A stretch of DNA of 43,448 bases from Pseudomonas sp. ACM7 (GTDB lineage: Bacteria > Pseudomonadota > Gammaproteobacteria > Pseudomonadales > Pseudomonadaceae). Shown here one piece after another: positions 1 to 8,332 of this stretch. The first letter of the stretch is position 1. Every line of letters starts with the position of its first letter. The notes under the pieces are model-generated. The model did not search any database and was not told the DNA's origin. It saw only the letters and a list, made by a program, of their open reading frames with translations. The position numbers and the translations under genes were made by a program. The stretch lies in assembly GCF_004136015.1 (NCBI RefSeq), contig NZ_CP024866.1, positions 2,557,973-2,601,420 on the forward strand. The letters run 5' to 3'.

Positions 1-12
1 GCTTGCTCGCTA
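1..12. repeat. REP element, truncated by window edge
   Basis: The first bases (GCTTGCTCGC) match the inner half of the REP core found complete elsewhere in the window, for example at 3869-3892 and 22746-22769. The element ends just before the stop codon of the lipoprotein gene at 18. Only a fragment is visible. Confidence 0.6.
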
Positions 13-17
13 TGCTT

Positions 18-734
18 TTAGGGTTTGCGAGGACTCAGAACCATCTGCGCCGGCACGTTGCGCAGAATCTGCTTCTCCAGGTTCAGGTCAAAATCCGCAT
101 CGAGCTTCTTCACTCGCTTGGTCAGCAACGTGGTCAACCAAGGGAAGTCCTGGGTGCGTGGCGCCTGAATACTCACATCGCACTGGTAATTCACCACATC
201 GGCGGCGATCGCATCCAGTTGACGACGAAGCTTGGTCATATCAGTAAGGTTCAACGCAACCGTGGTGCTTTCAGCCGTCGGATCAATGACTTTGGCCTGT
301 GGCTTGGCTTCGGCAGCCATGAGCGCAGCTTCGGCTCTATCCAGCTCAGCTTTACGGGCATTAACGATGGCGTTGTTGACCCCACCGGTCAGCGCCGGAG
401 CCTTGGGCATCAACGCCCGGGCCCGGGCCAGCGCCGTCGCGGCAGCATTCACATCACCTTTTTGCAGCACGATCTGACTGCGGCGCAGATAGGCTTCGGC
501 CAGTTGCCGCTGGTATTGCACAAGGGATTGATCGTTGGGCGACTCGGCCTGCAAGGCGGCGAGTTGATCTTCGGCAGTCGCAAGCTCACTGCTGGCGAGG
601 CTTTGTTCCAGCTGCGCGATGGCCGTGGCCCGTGCACAGGTAGCCTCGGTGGCCGCCGGTGGCGTGCTTTGGCAAGCGCCCAGTAGCAGCGAAAATGCAA
701 CAAGGAGCAGATAACGGGAGGCGAACGGCTTCAT
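18..734 (-). CDS. Putative lipoprotein downstream of znuB (PA5502-like)
   Basis: A 238-residue protein with a lipoprotein signal peptide. A hydrophobic stretch at residues 7-19 is followed by the lipobox LLGAC, with the lipidated cysteine at residue 21. The mature part is rich in Ala, Glu, Gln and Leu and is probably mostly helical or coiled coil up to about residue 145. I recognise no enzyme motif. The start lies 37 bp after the znuB stop on the same strand, so it is probably the last gene of the zur-znuC-znuB operon. I recall a hypothetical protein in the same place in P. aeruginosa. A role in zinc homeostasis is inferred from position only. It is followed by a REP fragment. Confidence 0.8.
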   Translation of the reverse strand: MKPFASRYLLLVAFSLLLGACQSTPPAATEATCARATAIAQLEQSLASSELATAEDQLAALQAESPNDQSLVQYQRQLAEAYLRRSQIVLQKGDVNAAATALARARALMPKAPALTGGVNNAIVNARKAELDRAEAALMAAEAKPQAKVIDPTAESTTVALNLTDMTKLRRQLDAIAADVVNYQCDVSIQAPRTQDFPWLTTLLTKRVKKLDADFDLNLEKQILRNVPAQMVLSPRKP

Positions 735-771
735 TCCTGCGACTCTCTATTTGCGCAAAAAACGAGCAAGT

Positions 772-1560
772 CTACACCCCTCGACGGGGCAGGACAAAAC
801 TCAGCAGAAACAGTGCGGCGGCCGTCACCACAATCGATGGGCCCGCCGGGGTGTCCTTGAACCACGACAGCGACAGCCCGCCACAGACCGCGAGCATGCC
901 CAGCAGGCTCGCGCCCAGTGCCATCTGCTCCGGTGACCGGGCGTGACGTTGTGCCGCAGCCGCCGGGATGATCAGCAAGGACGTAATCAGCAACACACCG
1001 ACGATTTTCATCGCCACAGCGATCACCACGGCAATCAACAACATCAGGGTCAGGCGCAACGCCGCCACCGGCAGACCTTCAACCCTGGCCAGTTCTTCAT
1101 GCACCGTGATTGCCAGCAATGGCCGCCACAACGTCACCAGCAAGGCTAGAACAGCCGCGCTGCCGCCGAGTATCCAGGCCAGATCGGTCGGGCTGATCGC
1201 CAGCAAGTCGCCGAACAGATAAGCCATCAGGTCGATCCGCACTTCGTGCATGAAGCTTAGTACGACCAAGCCCAAAGAGAGCGTGCTCGGTGCGAGAATT
1301 CCCAAAAGCGTGTCGGACGCCAGCGGTTGGCGCTGTTGCAAGGTCACCAGCAACACCGCTAACAGCAGGCAGCCTACGGTGACCGCAACGGTCGGACTGA
1401 CATCCAGCAGAAAACCCAGCGCCACGCCGAGTAGCGCGGCATGGGAAAGGGTGTCGCCGAAATAGGCCATGCGCCGCCAGACCACGAACGAACCCAGCGG
1501 GCCCGCGACCAATGCCAGGGCCAGACCTGCAAGCAGGGCGTAGAGCAGAAAATCAGCCAT
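772..1560 (-). CDS. znuB: Zinc ABC transporter permease ZnuB
   Basis: A 262-residue polytopic inner-membrane protein of the ABC-3 (metal permease) family, the membrane channel of the high-affinity zinc importer ZnuABC. Hydrophobic segments run along the whole length, starting with [17 protein letters not shown]. The family stretch [20 protein letters not shown] lies near residues 25-45. The ATG at 1560 was chosen because it begins directly with the first membrane helix. A longer in-frame extension to 1710 would read over znuC and looks like out-of-frame znuC sequence (Ser/Thr/Arg-rich). The start overlaps the 3' end of znuC by 8 bp, indicating translational coupling. Confidence 0.95.
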   Translation of the reverse strand: MADFLLYALLAGLALALVAGPLGSFVVWRRMAYFGDTLSHAALLGVALGFLLDVSPTVAVTVGCLLLAVLLVTLQQRQPLASDTLLGILAPSTLSLGLVVLSFMHEVRIDLMAYLFGDLLAISPTDLAWILGGSAAVLALLVTLWRPLLAITVHEELARVEGLPVAALRLTLMLLIAVVIAVAMKIVGVLLITSLLIIPAAAAQRHARSPEQMALGASLLGMLAVCGGLSLSWFKDTPAGPSIVVTAAALFLLSFVLPRRGV

Positions 1561-2338
1561 GCTTGCAGCTATCTCCGTGAACGTGGGTAGGGGCCGACGG
1601 GGCGGCGCTGACCACCGAGCCATGCAGGTCATGGGCGTGGTCGTGATGGTGGTGATAAATCGCCAGGCTTTGTGCGTTCTTTCCGAACAGCTCGACGAAA
1701 GCCGGATCACTGCTGACCTGCTCGGGATGCCCGGAGCAGCAAACGTGGCGGTTGAGGCAGACCACCTGGTCGGTGGTGCTCATCACCAGATGCAGGTCGT
1801 GGGACACCATCAACACGCCGCAACCGTGGCGGTCGCGCAATCGTGTAATCAGGCTGTAGAGCTCGGCCTGACCGGCCACATCGACGCCTTGCACAGGTTC
1901 ATCGAGTACCAGCAATTCCGGCTCGCGCAGCAATGCCCGGGCCAGCAGCACCCGCTGCATTTCGCCTCCGGAAACACTTTGCACCGGGCTGTCGATCACC
2001 TGTTCGGCGCCGACTTCCTTGAGTGCCGCTAAGGCCATGGCGCGGTCCACGCCCGGCACCAGACGCAAAAAACGCAGCACCGACAGCGGCAGCGTCGGAT
2101 CGACGTGAAGTTTTTGCGGCATGTAACCGACCCGCAGCTTCGGTTTGCGCCATACGCTGCCCCTGTCCGGCTTCAACAGACCGAGTACCGCGCGCACCAG
2201 CGTGGTCTTGCCGGCACCGTTAGGGCCGATCAGGGTGACGATCTGTCCGGGCTCGACGCTCAGCTCGATGTTATCCAGCACGTTTTGCCCGGCAAAGGTG
2301 ACGGCAACCTGCTCGAGGCGGATCAGCGCGTTGCTCAT
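1553..2338 (-). CDS. znuC: Zinc ABC transporter ATPase ZnuC
   Basis: A 261-residue ABC ATPase that powers zinc uptake through ZnuB. Visible motifs are the Walker [11 protein letters not shown] near residue 35, the signature [14 protein letters not shown] near residue 140, and the Walker B LLVLDEP followed by the H-loop region MVSHDLH. The C-terminal tail is strikingly histidine-rich ([14 protein letters not shown], then [11 protein letters not shown]), which suggests zinc sensing or buffering. That tail function is inferred. The start ATG at 2338 overlaps the zur stop by one base (TGATG), so zur and znuC are translationally coupled. The gene is probably repressed by Zur from the operator at 2847-2859. 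Confidence 0.95.
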   Translation of the reverse strand: MSNALIRLEQVAVTFAGQNVLDNIELSVEPGQIVTLIGPNGAGKTTLVRAVLGLLKPDRGSVWRKPKLRVGYMPQKLHVDPTLPLSVLRFLRLVPGVDRAMALAALKEVGAEQVIDSPVQSVSGGEMQRVLLARALLREPELLVLDEPVQGVDVAGQAELYSLITRLRDRHGCGVLMVSHDLHLVMSTTDQVVCLNRHVCCSGHPEQVSSDPAFVELFGKNAQSLAIYHHHHDHAHDLHGSVVSAAPSAPTHVHGDSCKHG

Positions 2339-2820
2339 CAAACCCCCTGGCAACCTGAGCAGAGGCCGACCACTTCAACGGTCTGGCCTTCCACGACAAA
2401 TCCGACATCCTTGGCGCTGCCGATGATCGCGTCGCTGATGGATTTCTGTTCGAGTTCAATGGCGGCGTGGCATTCGCGGCAAATCAGGAACTGGCCCTGG
2501 TGGGCATGTTCCGGGTGATTGCAGCCGACGAAGGCGTTCAGCGAGGAGATGCGGTGTACCAGGCCGTTTTCCAGCAGAAAGTCCAGCGCACGGTACACGG
2601 TCGGCGGCGCCGCGCGGCGGCCGTCCTGCTCGCTGAGCACCGCGAGAATGTCATAGGCACCCAACGGTTTGTGGCTTTGCCATACCAGTTCCAGCACCCG
2701 CCGGCGCAAGGCGGTCAGGCGCAGGCCTTGACGTGCGCACAGAACATCGGCCTCAGACAATGCGCTATGGACGCAATGAGAGTGGTCGTGGGGACGGCTG
2801 GCAATCGGTGTTTTAGGCAT
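2338..2820 (-). CDS. zur: Zinc uptake regulator Zur (Fur family)
   Basis: A 160-residue Fur-family repressor that binds DNA with zinc as co-repressor. The N-terminus is His/Cys-rich (HDHSHCVHS). The winged-helix part follows, with [14 protein letters not shown] and [19 protein letters not shown]. The C-terminal metal-binding half has [19 protein letters not shown] and a final CSGC; these two CxxC pairs are the usual structural zinc site. It is the first gene of the zur-znuC-znuB operon and is divergent from znuA, so it is probably autoregulated. The assignment as Zur rather than Fur rests on the znu neighbours and on the cysteine pattern. Confidence 0.95.
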   Translation of the reverse strand: MPKTPIASRPHDHSHCVHSALSEADVLCARQGLRLTALRRRVLELVWQSHKPLGAYDILAVLSEQDGRRAAPPTVYRALDFLLENGLVHRISSLNAFVGCNHPEHAHQGQFLICRECHAAIELEQKSISDAIIGSAKDVGFVVEGQTVEVVGLCSGCQGV

Positions 2821-2846
2821 GAGCGGCGACGAGTTTTGTGAGAGAC

Positions 2847-2859
2847 GTTATTATGTTAC
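2847..2859. promoter_or_regulatory. Candidate Zur operator between zur and znuA
   Basis: The short divergent region between zur and znuA contains GTTATTATGTTAC. It agrees at 9 of the 12 fixed positions with the core GTTATANTATAAC of the enterobacterial Zur box, as remembered. Its position 27 bp upstream of the zur ATG and 27 bp upstream of the znuA GTG would let one bound repressor close both promoters. The site is inferred from sequence similarity and position only. Confidence 0.6.
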
Positions 2860-2886
2860 CTGTTCTCGCCTCTTCGAGTGATCATC

Positions 2887-3807
2887 GTGTCCCGACTTTT
2901 TTCTATCTTTGTCGCATTTGTCGCCAGTTTTCTGCTGATGGGTTCAGCTCACGCCGAAGTCAAAGTTCTCACCAGTATCAAGCCTCTACAGCTGATTGCC
3001 GCTGCGGTGCAGGACGGTGTGGCGATTCCGGAAGTCTTGCTGCCGCCTGGTGCCTCGCCTCATAACTATGCCTTGCGCCCATCCGACGTACGGAAGGTGC
3101 AATCGGTCGATCTGGTGTACTGGATCGGTCCGGGCATGGAAGGTTTCCTGCCCCGCGTGCTGAATGGTCGTACGCTGCCCAGCGTCGCCGTGCAGGATTT
3201 ACCGGGCCTGAAACTGCGACATTTCGCCGAAGATAGCCACTCCCACGCCGAAGAAGCCGACGAGCATGATCACGATCACCGTCCCGGCAGTCTGGACGCG
3301 CACTTGTGGCTTTCGCCGGTCAACGCCCGCGTCATCGCCACAAAAATGGCCGCAGACCTGAGCGCAGCCGATCCGACCAATGCCGCACGTTATCAGAGCA
3401 ACCTCAAGGCGTTCGATGAGCGCCTGGATGCAATGGATCTTCGCTTGAAAGCGCGTCTGGCCGGCATCGCGGGCAAACCGTACTTCGTATTCCATGAGGC
3501 CTTCGACTACTTCGAAGACGCCTATGGCCTCAAGCACGCGGGCGTTTTCAGCGTCGCTGCCGAGGTCCAGCCCGGCGCCCAGCACGTCGCGGCGATGCGC
3601 GCTCGTTTGCAGGAAATCGGCAAGACCTGCGTGTTCAGCGAACCGCCTCTGCGTCCGCGCCTGGCGGAAACCCTGGTGGCGGGTCTGCCGGTGAAGCTGG
3701 CGGAACTGGACGCGCTGGGCGGGTACACGCCAGCGACCGCTCAGGGGTATGAGCAGGTGCTGGAGAAATTGGGGAGTGATTTGGCGGGGTGCCTGGAGTC
3801 GTTGTAA
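2887..3807 (+). CDS. znuA: Zinc ABC transporter substrate-binding protein ZnuA
   Basis: A periplasmic zinc-binding protein of the TroA/cluster A-I family, 306 residues from the GTG at 2887. An alternative GTG at 2878 adds three residues. The signal peptide ends at SAHA before EVKVLTSIKPL. Likely zinc ligands are the histidines in SPHNYALRPSD, in DAHLWLSP and in FHEAFDYF. The histidine-rich flexible loop typical of ZnuA is present (HSHAEEADEHDHDH, about residues 118-131). The gene is divergent from zur, with the candidate Zur box between them, and is followed by a REP pair. I chose 2887 because it begins directly with the basic n-region MSRLF, but neither GTG has a strong ribosome binding site. 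Confidence 0.93.
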   Translation: MSRLFSIFVAFVASFLLMGSAHAEVKVLTSIKPLQLIAAAVQDGVAIPEVLLPPGASPHNYALRPSDVRKVQSVDLVYWIGPGMEGFLPRVLNGRTLPSVAVQDLPGLKLRHFAEDSHSHAEEADEHDHDHRPGSLDAHLWLSPVNARVIATKMAADLSAADPTNAARYQSNLKAFDERLDAMDLRLKARLAGIAGKPYFVFHEAFDYFEDAYGLKHAGVFSVAAEVQPGAQHVAAMRARLQEIGKTCVFSEPPLRPRLAETLVAGLPVKLAELDALGGYTPATAQGYEQVLEKLGSDLAGCLESL

Positions 3808-3828
3808 TTCGAAAATTGCGGCGCCCCA

Positions 3829-3892
3829 TTCGCGAGCAAGCCCGCTCCCACATGGACCGCATAAATCCTGTGGGAGCGGGCTTGCTCGCGAA
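3829..3892. repeat. REP inverted pair after znuA
   Basis: A perfect 24-bp inverted repeat (arms 3829-3852 and 3869-3892, 16-bp loop) with the core GGGAGCGGGCTTGCTCGCG. It lies between the convergent ends of znuA and thrB and may also act as a bidirectional terminator. Confidence 0.9.
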
Positions 3893-3896
3893 GCTT

Positions 3897-4847
3897 TTAA
3901 AGGGCGAACGGCAGCGGCGTGCTGACCTTCTGCCGCTGCGCCAGTCGCTGCTGAAACTCCATCGGATCGTGAATCAGCACGTCCTGCCCGGCAAACGACT
4001 CGGCGGCGATCAACCGCGACAGCCAGAACCGCACACACGCTACCCGCAGCATGGTCGGCCACAACCCCGCCTCGGCCGCCGTGAACGGTCGCAGCGCTGC
4101 ATAAGCGCCAAGCAATGCCCTCGCCCGCGGCCCGTCGATCAACCCGCTTTCGTCCGAACACCAGTCGTTCAAGGCGATCGCCACGTCGTAGAGCATCGGC
4201 CCCGAACAGGCGTTGTAGAAGTCGATCAACCCGGTCAGGTGAGTGCCTTCAAACATCGCGTTATCGCGGAACAGGTCGGCGTGGATGTTGGCTCGCGGCA
4301 GCGCCAGAATTTTCGTCTTCTGCTGTGTGATTTCGTCCAGAGCCCGTTGCAGCAGATCGCTTTGCTCGGCATTGAGGTGCGACAGCAACTGCGTGCCCTC
4401 TTCCAGCATCCAGTCCAGGCCGCGATCGGTCTTGCGCTTGATCATATTGGCCTGGGTCGCCAGATGCAGATGGCCGAGCAACTCGCCCACCTGAGCGCAA
4501 TGCTGCGCATTGGCTTCCTTGATGTGCTTGCCTGCCAGACGCGGCTGCAACAGCGCAGGTTTGCCGGCCAGTTCGCGCAAGGCGACGCCGTCGGTGGTGC
4601 GCAAGGCATAAGGCACTGGCAGGTCGGCGTCATGCAGCACGTCGAGCAACTCGATGAAGAATGGCATTTCCTGAACCGGACCACGCTCAACCAGGGTCAG
4701 GACAAATTCGCCCTGCTCCAGGCTGATGAAGAAATTGGTGTTTTCGCTACCGGCGGCAATCCCCTGGAAATCAAGCAGGCGGCCGAGCCCGTAAGGGGCG
4801 AGAAAGGTTTCCAGCTCGGGCCGAGCCAGCGGGGTGAACACAGACAT
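3897..4847 (-). CDS. thrB: Homoserine kinase (ThrB, APH-fold type)
   Basis: A 316-residue cytoplasmic kinase that phosphorylates homoserine in threonine biosynthesis. It belongs to the aminoglycoside-phosphotransferase-fold type found in pseudomonads, not the GHMP type of E. coli. The catalytic loop NIHADLFRDN is at about residues 187-196, and the metal-binding aspartate in LIDFYNACSGP follows. The N-terminus has the expected nucleotide-binding segment (AAGSENTNFFISLEQGEFVLT). The ATG at 4847 was chosen because upstream in-frame sequence up to 4919 is low-complexity (GAGSSSGARTGSS) and reads over the next gene. It lies 58 bp downstream of the DUF2782 gene on the same strand and is probably co-transcribed with it. 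Confidence 0.93.
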   Translation of the reverse strand: MSVFTPLARPELETFLAPYGLGRLLDFQGIAAGSENTNFFISLEQGEFVLTLVERGPVQEMPFFIELLDVLHDADLPVPYALRTTDGVALRELAGKPALLQPRLAGKHIKEANAQHCAQVGELLGHLHLATQANMIKRKTDRGLDWMLEEGTQLLSHLNAEQSDLLQRALDEITQQKTKILALPRANIHADLFRDNAMFEGTHLTGLIDFYNACSGPMLYDVAIALNDWCSDESGLIDGPRARALLGAYAALRPFTAAEAGLWPTMLRVACVRFWLSRLIAAESFAGQDVLIHDPMEFQQRLAQRQKVSTPLPFAL

Positions 4848-4905
4848 GTTTGAACTGCCAGTACGGGCGCCGCTGCTTGAGCCAGCGCCGATTGAAATTA
4901 AGAAG

Positions 4906-5196
4906 CTACTTCCACTCAAAAATCTTCCACGACGGAATCAGCATATCCGGCTGATCCGAGCGGATGTAGTTTGCATCGGTCCCGTCAGCGCGCACCAGAA
5001 AATACGGCGGTGCGCCCTTCGGCGTGACCTTGATCGCGTACAGGAAACCGTTTTGGCGGTACTCCTGGATGGTTTTGTCCCCTTCCGTGCGGATCGTGAC
5101 TTCTGGCTCCGGTGTCGGTGCATCGTCCGCCGCCATGACGGCCAACGGAACGGATGCAAACAACCCAGCCAGCAACAGGCGATTTAGTGTGCGCAT
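4906..5196 (-). CDS. DUF2782 family small secreted protein
   Basis: A 96-residue protein with a clear Sec signal peptide (RLLLAGLFASVPLAVMAAD, cleavage near residue 23) and a short mature domain with TIQEYRQNGFLYAIKVTPKG and PPYFLVRADG. This matches the DUF2782 family usually found between polA and thrB in gamma-proteobacteria. Its function is unknown. It is probably periplasmic, because the signal peptide has no lipobox cysteine. It is transcribed divergently from polA, and the 74-bp gap between the two must hold both promoters. Confidence 0.88.
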   Translation of the reverse strand: MRTLNRLLLAGLFASVPLAVMAADDAPTPEPEVTIRTEGDKTIQEYRQNGFLYAIKVTPKGAPPYFLVRADGTDANYIRSDQPDMLIPSWKIFEWK

Positions 5197-5270
5197 GATA
5201 ACCTTGTCCCTTTGTCGTCAACGGTCCCGCTATTCTAGCGCCGGACCCGCCGAAAAGGTTGATCCTGCTC

Positions 5271-8042
5271 ATGAGCCAAGCCCCCCTCGTCCTGGTGGAC
5301 GGTTCTTCTTACCTGTACCGCGCCTTTCACGCCCTGCCGCCGCTGACCACTTCCAAAGGTTTGCCAACCGGTGCGGTCAAGGGCGTGCTGAACATGCTCA
5401 AGAGTCTGCGCAAGCAGTACCCGGGAAGTCCGTTCGCTGTGGTGTTCGACGCCAAGGGTGGGACATTTCGCGATGACATGTACGCCGAATACAAGGCCAA
5501 CCGCCCAAGCATGCCCGACGACATGCGTGTTCAGATCGAGCCGCTGCACCAGAGCGTGATCGCCCTGGGCTTCCCACTCCTGTGCGTCGAAGGCGTCGAA
5601 GCCGATGACGTGATCGGCACCCTGGCCCGCAGCAGCGCGGCGGCCGACCGCCCGGTGGTGATCTCCACCGGCGACAAGGACATGGCGCAGCTGGTCGACG
5701 GCCACATTACCTTGGTCAATACCATGACCGGTAGCGCGCTGGACGTGGAGGGCGTGAAGGAGAAATTCGGCGTCGCTCCCGAGCAGATCATCGATTACCT
5801 GGCACTCATGGGCGATTCTTCCGACAACATTCCGGGCGTTCCGGGCATTGGCCCGAAGACCGCTTCCGGCCTGTTGGTCGGCGTGAACGGCGGCCTGACC
5901 GAGCTCTATGCACAGCTCGACATCGTCCCGACCCTGCCGATTCGCGGGGCCAAAACCCTGCCGGCCAAGCTCGAAGAGCACAAGGAGATGGCGTTTCTCT
6001 CCTATCAATTGGCAACCATCAAGATCGACGTGCCGCTGGATATCGGCCTCGACGACCTGCAAATGGGCAACCCGGATCACGACAAACTCGCCGAGCTCTA
6101 TACCCTGCTGGAGTTCAAGAGCTGGTTCGAAGAGAACCAGCGCGACGCCAAGCGTTCCGGTCAGGAAGTCGCCGCTCCGGTGGCTGAAGAAGCGGCCGTC
6201 GATACCGAACTCAAGTACACCACCATCCTCACCCAGGCTGATTTCGACCTGTGGCTGAAGAAACTCAACGACGCCAAGTTGATTGCCTTCGACACCGAAA
6301 CCACCGGCATCGATGCGCAGCAGGCACAACTGGTGGGCCTGTCTTTCGCTGTACAAGCCAACGAAGCGGCCTACATCCCGCTGACCCATTCCTACATGGG
6401 CGTGCCGGATCAGCTCGATCGCGACACCGTGCTGCGCGCGCTGAAACCGATCCTGGAAGACCCGAGCAAACTCAAGGTTGGCCAGCACGCCAAGTTCGAC
6501 ATGAACATCCTGGCCAACTGCGCTATCGGTGGCGATCAGAGCTGCGGCATCACCGTGCAAGGCGTCGCTTTCGACACAATGCTCGAATCCTACGTGCTGG
6601 ACTCCACCGCGACCCGCCACGACATGGACAGCCTGGCGCTCAAGTACCTGAATCACACCACTACCAGTTTTCAGGACATCGCCGGCAAGGGCGCCAAGCA
6701 GCTGACGTTCGATCAGATATCCCTGGAACTGGCCGGGCCTTACGCTGCCGAAGACGCCGACGTAACGCTGCGCCTGCATCAAACCCTGCTGGAAAAACTC
6801 AACGCCATCCCGAGCCTGAGCAAGGTCCTGAGCGAAATCGAAATGCCGTTGGTGCCGGTTTTGGCACGGATTGAACGCCAAGGCGCGCTGGTCGATGCCA
6901 ACCTGCTGGGCATTCAGAGCGTCGAGCTGGGCGAGAAAATGGTCGTCCTCGAGCGTGAGGCGTTCGCCATTGCCGGGGAAGAATTCAACCTCGGCTCGCC
7001 GAAGCAATTGGGCGTGATCCTGTACGAAAAACTCGGCCTGCCAATCCTCAGCAAAACCGCCAAGGGCCAGGCGTCCACCGCCGAAGCCGTGCTGGCGGAA
7101 CTGGCTGAACAGGATTTCCCGCTGCCCAAAGTGCTGATGCAGTACCGCTCGATGAGCAAGCTGAAAAGTACCTACACCGATCGCCTGCCAGAGCAGATCA
7201 ACCCGCGCACCGGGCGGATTCATACCTCTTACCACCAAGCCGTAGCGGCGACCGGGCGTTTGTCGTCCAGCGATCCAAACCTGCAGAACATTCCGATCCG
7301 CACCGCTGAAGGGCGTCGGATTCGTCAGGCGTTCGTCGCGCCAAAAGGCTACAAGCTGCTGGCAGCGGACTATTCGCAAATCGAACTGCGAATCATGGCT
7401 CACCTGGCCAAGGACGAAGGTTTGCTGCACGCATTCCGCAACGATCTGGACGTGCACAAGGCCACTGCCGCCGAAGTTTTCGGCGTTGAACTGGCAGCGG
7501 TCACCACTGATCAGCGTCGTAGCGCCAAGGCGATCAACTTCGGCTTGATCTACGGAATGAGCGCGTTTGGCCTGGCCAAACAGATTGGTGTTGATCGCAA
7601 GCAATCCCAGGCCTACATCGACCGTTACTTCGCCCGTTACCCAGGCGTGCTGGAATACATGGAGCGCACCCGTGCCCAGGCTGCCGAACAAGGTTTCGTC
7701 GAAACCATCTTCGGTCGTCGCTTGTACCTGCCGGAAATCAACGCGAAAAACCCGGCCCTGCGCAAAGGTGCCGAACGCACGGCGATCAACGCCCCGATGC
7801 AAGGCACCGCGGCGGACATCATCAAGAAAGCCATGATTGCCGTGGATAGCTGGCTGACAGCATCAGGGCTCGACGCCAAAGTCATCCTGCAGGTGCACGA
7901 TGAATTGGTTCTGGAGGTGCGTGAAGATTTGGTCGACCAGGTCCGTGATGAAATTCGCGTGCACATGAGCGATGCAGCGAAGCTTGATGTGCCGCTGTTG
8001 GTCGAGGTTGGCGTAGGAAATAACTGGGATGAGGCTCACTGA
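5271..8042 (+). CDS. polA: DNA polymerase I
   Basis: A 923-residue repair and Okazaki-fragment-processing polymerase with all three activities. The 5'-3' exonuclease domain covers about residues 1-290 (LVDGSSYLYRAFHALPPL; DNIPGVPGIGPKTA helix-hairpin-helix). The 3'-5' proofreading domain follows at about 320-520 and keeps the acidic exo I motif (LIAFDTETTG). The polymerase domain holds motif A (LAADYSQIELRIMAHL), motif B (RRSAKAINFGLIYGMSAFG) and motif C (LQVHDELVLEV). The ATG at 5271 is preferred over a TTG at 5259 four codons upstream. The length is normal for the family and the gene is intact. The small RNA ErsA and engB follow. Confidence 0.98.
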   Translation: MSQAPLVLVDGSSYLYRAFHALPPLTTSKGLPTGAVKGVLNMLKSLRKQYPGSPFAVVFDAKGGTFRDDMYAEYKANRPSMPDDMRVQIEPLHQSVIALGFPLLCVEGVEADDVIGTLARSSAAADRPVVISTGDKDMAQLVDGHITLVNTMTGSALDVEGVKEKFGVAPEQIIDYLALMGDSSDNIPGVPGIGPKTASGLLVGVNGGLTELYAQLDIVPTLPIRGAKTLPAKLEEHKEMAFLSYQLATIKIDVPLDIGLDDLQMGNPDHDKLAELYTLLEFKSWFEENQRDAKRSGQEVAAPVAEEAAVDTELKYTTILTQADFDLWLKKLNDAKLIAFDTETTGIDAQQAQLVGLSFAVQANEAAYIPLTHSYMGVPDQLDRDTVLRALKPILEDPSKLKVGQHAKFDMNILANCAIGGDQSCGITVQGVAFDTMLESYVLDSTATRHDMDSLALKYLNHTTTSFQDIAGKGAKQLTFDQISLELAGPYAAEDADVTLRLHQTLLEKLNAIPSLSKVLSEIEMPLVPVLARIERQGALVDANLLGIQSVELGEKMVVLEREAFAIAGEEFNLGSPKQLGVILYEKLGLPILSKTAKGQASTAEAVLAELAEQDFPLPKVLMQYRSMSKLKSTYTDRLPEQINPRTGRIHTSYHQAVAATGRLSSSDPNLQNIPIRTAEGRRIRQAFVAPKGYKLLAADYSQIELRIMAHLAKDEGLLHAFRNDLDVHKATAAEVFGVELAAVTTDQRRSAKAINFGLIYGMSAFGLAKQIGVDRKQSQAYIDRYFARYPGVLEYMERTRAQAAEQGFVETIFGRRLYLPEINAKNPALRKGAERTAINAPMQGTAADIIKKAMIAVDSWLTASGLDAKVILQVHDELVLEVREDLVDQVRDEIRVHMSDAAKLDVPLLVEVGVGNNWDEAH

Positions 8043-8153
8043 GCCGTGTGAAAAGGCGTTTTCCGCTGCGGCATAGTGCCGCAACAGAAAGGACGAAGGG
8101 CTCTTAGTTCGGAAAATTCGAGGGGCTATTCCAAAGGCTTTTTAAAAAATTAT

Positions 8154-8181
8154 GAACTAATCTCCTGAATCGCCACTCAGA
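8154..8181 (+). promoter_or_regulatory. AlgU (sigma-22)-type promoter of the ErsA small RNA
   Basis: GAACTA (8154-8159), a 17-bp spacer and TCAGA (8177-8181) fit the AlgU/RpoE-type consensus GAACTT-N16/17-TCtgA with one change in each box. The A/T-rich stretch just before it (8138-8152) could serve as an UP element. The position agrees with ErsA being AlgU-dependent in P. aeruginosa. Confidence 0.72.
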
Positions 8182-8187
8182 GTTACT

Positions 8188-8320
8188 GAATGGGTGGTGA
8201 AGCCCTTCGATGCTCCTAATGTTGTGTTAAGTGTTGGCAGATATCTGGACCCCGCCCTAGCGGTCCGGAACTTGAACCCCGGAACTTCCCCCTCCCCATA
8301 AGAAGTCCGGGGTTTTTTTT
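8188..8320 (+). ncRNA. ersA: Small RNA ErsA (polA-engB intergenic sRNA)
   Basis: The 290-bp polA-engB gap has no protein gene. In P. aeruginosa the same gap encodes ErsA, an AlgU-controlled base-pairing RNA of about 130 nt known to act on algC mRNA. Here an AlgU-type promoter ends at 8181, giving a predicted start near 8188. A rho-independent terminator ends at 8320, so the predicted transcript is about 133 nt. Inside it a hairpin (GGACC near 8248 pairing with GGTCC near 8262) precedes the terminator. The terminator loop is C-rich (TTCCCCCTCCCC), a plausible seed for purine-rich ribosome binding sites. The exact 5' end is inferred. The RNA converges on engB, whose stop codon is 13 bp beyond the T-run. 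Confidence 0.8.
8277..8320 (+). terminator. Rho-independent terminator of ErsA
   Basis: CCCCGGAACTT (8277-8287) pairs with AAGTCCGGGG (8303-8312) with one bulged A, followed by eight T residues. The 15-nt loop is C-rich. Confidence 0.9.
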
Positions 8321-8332
8321 GCCCGCGGTTTA

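Noticed and set aside
1561..1710. Upstream extension of znuB
   Set aside because: It overlaps znuC in another frame and lacks a membrane-protein character. The ATG at 1560 starts the first helix.
5235..7802. Long (855-codon) open frame on the minus strand opposite polA
   Set aside because: It is a GC-rich shadow of polA. Its composition is His/Gln/Arg-rich without domains, and polA is fully motif-supported on the other strand.
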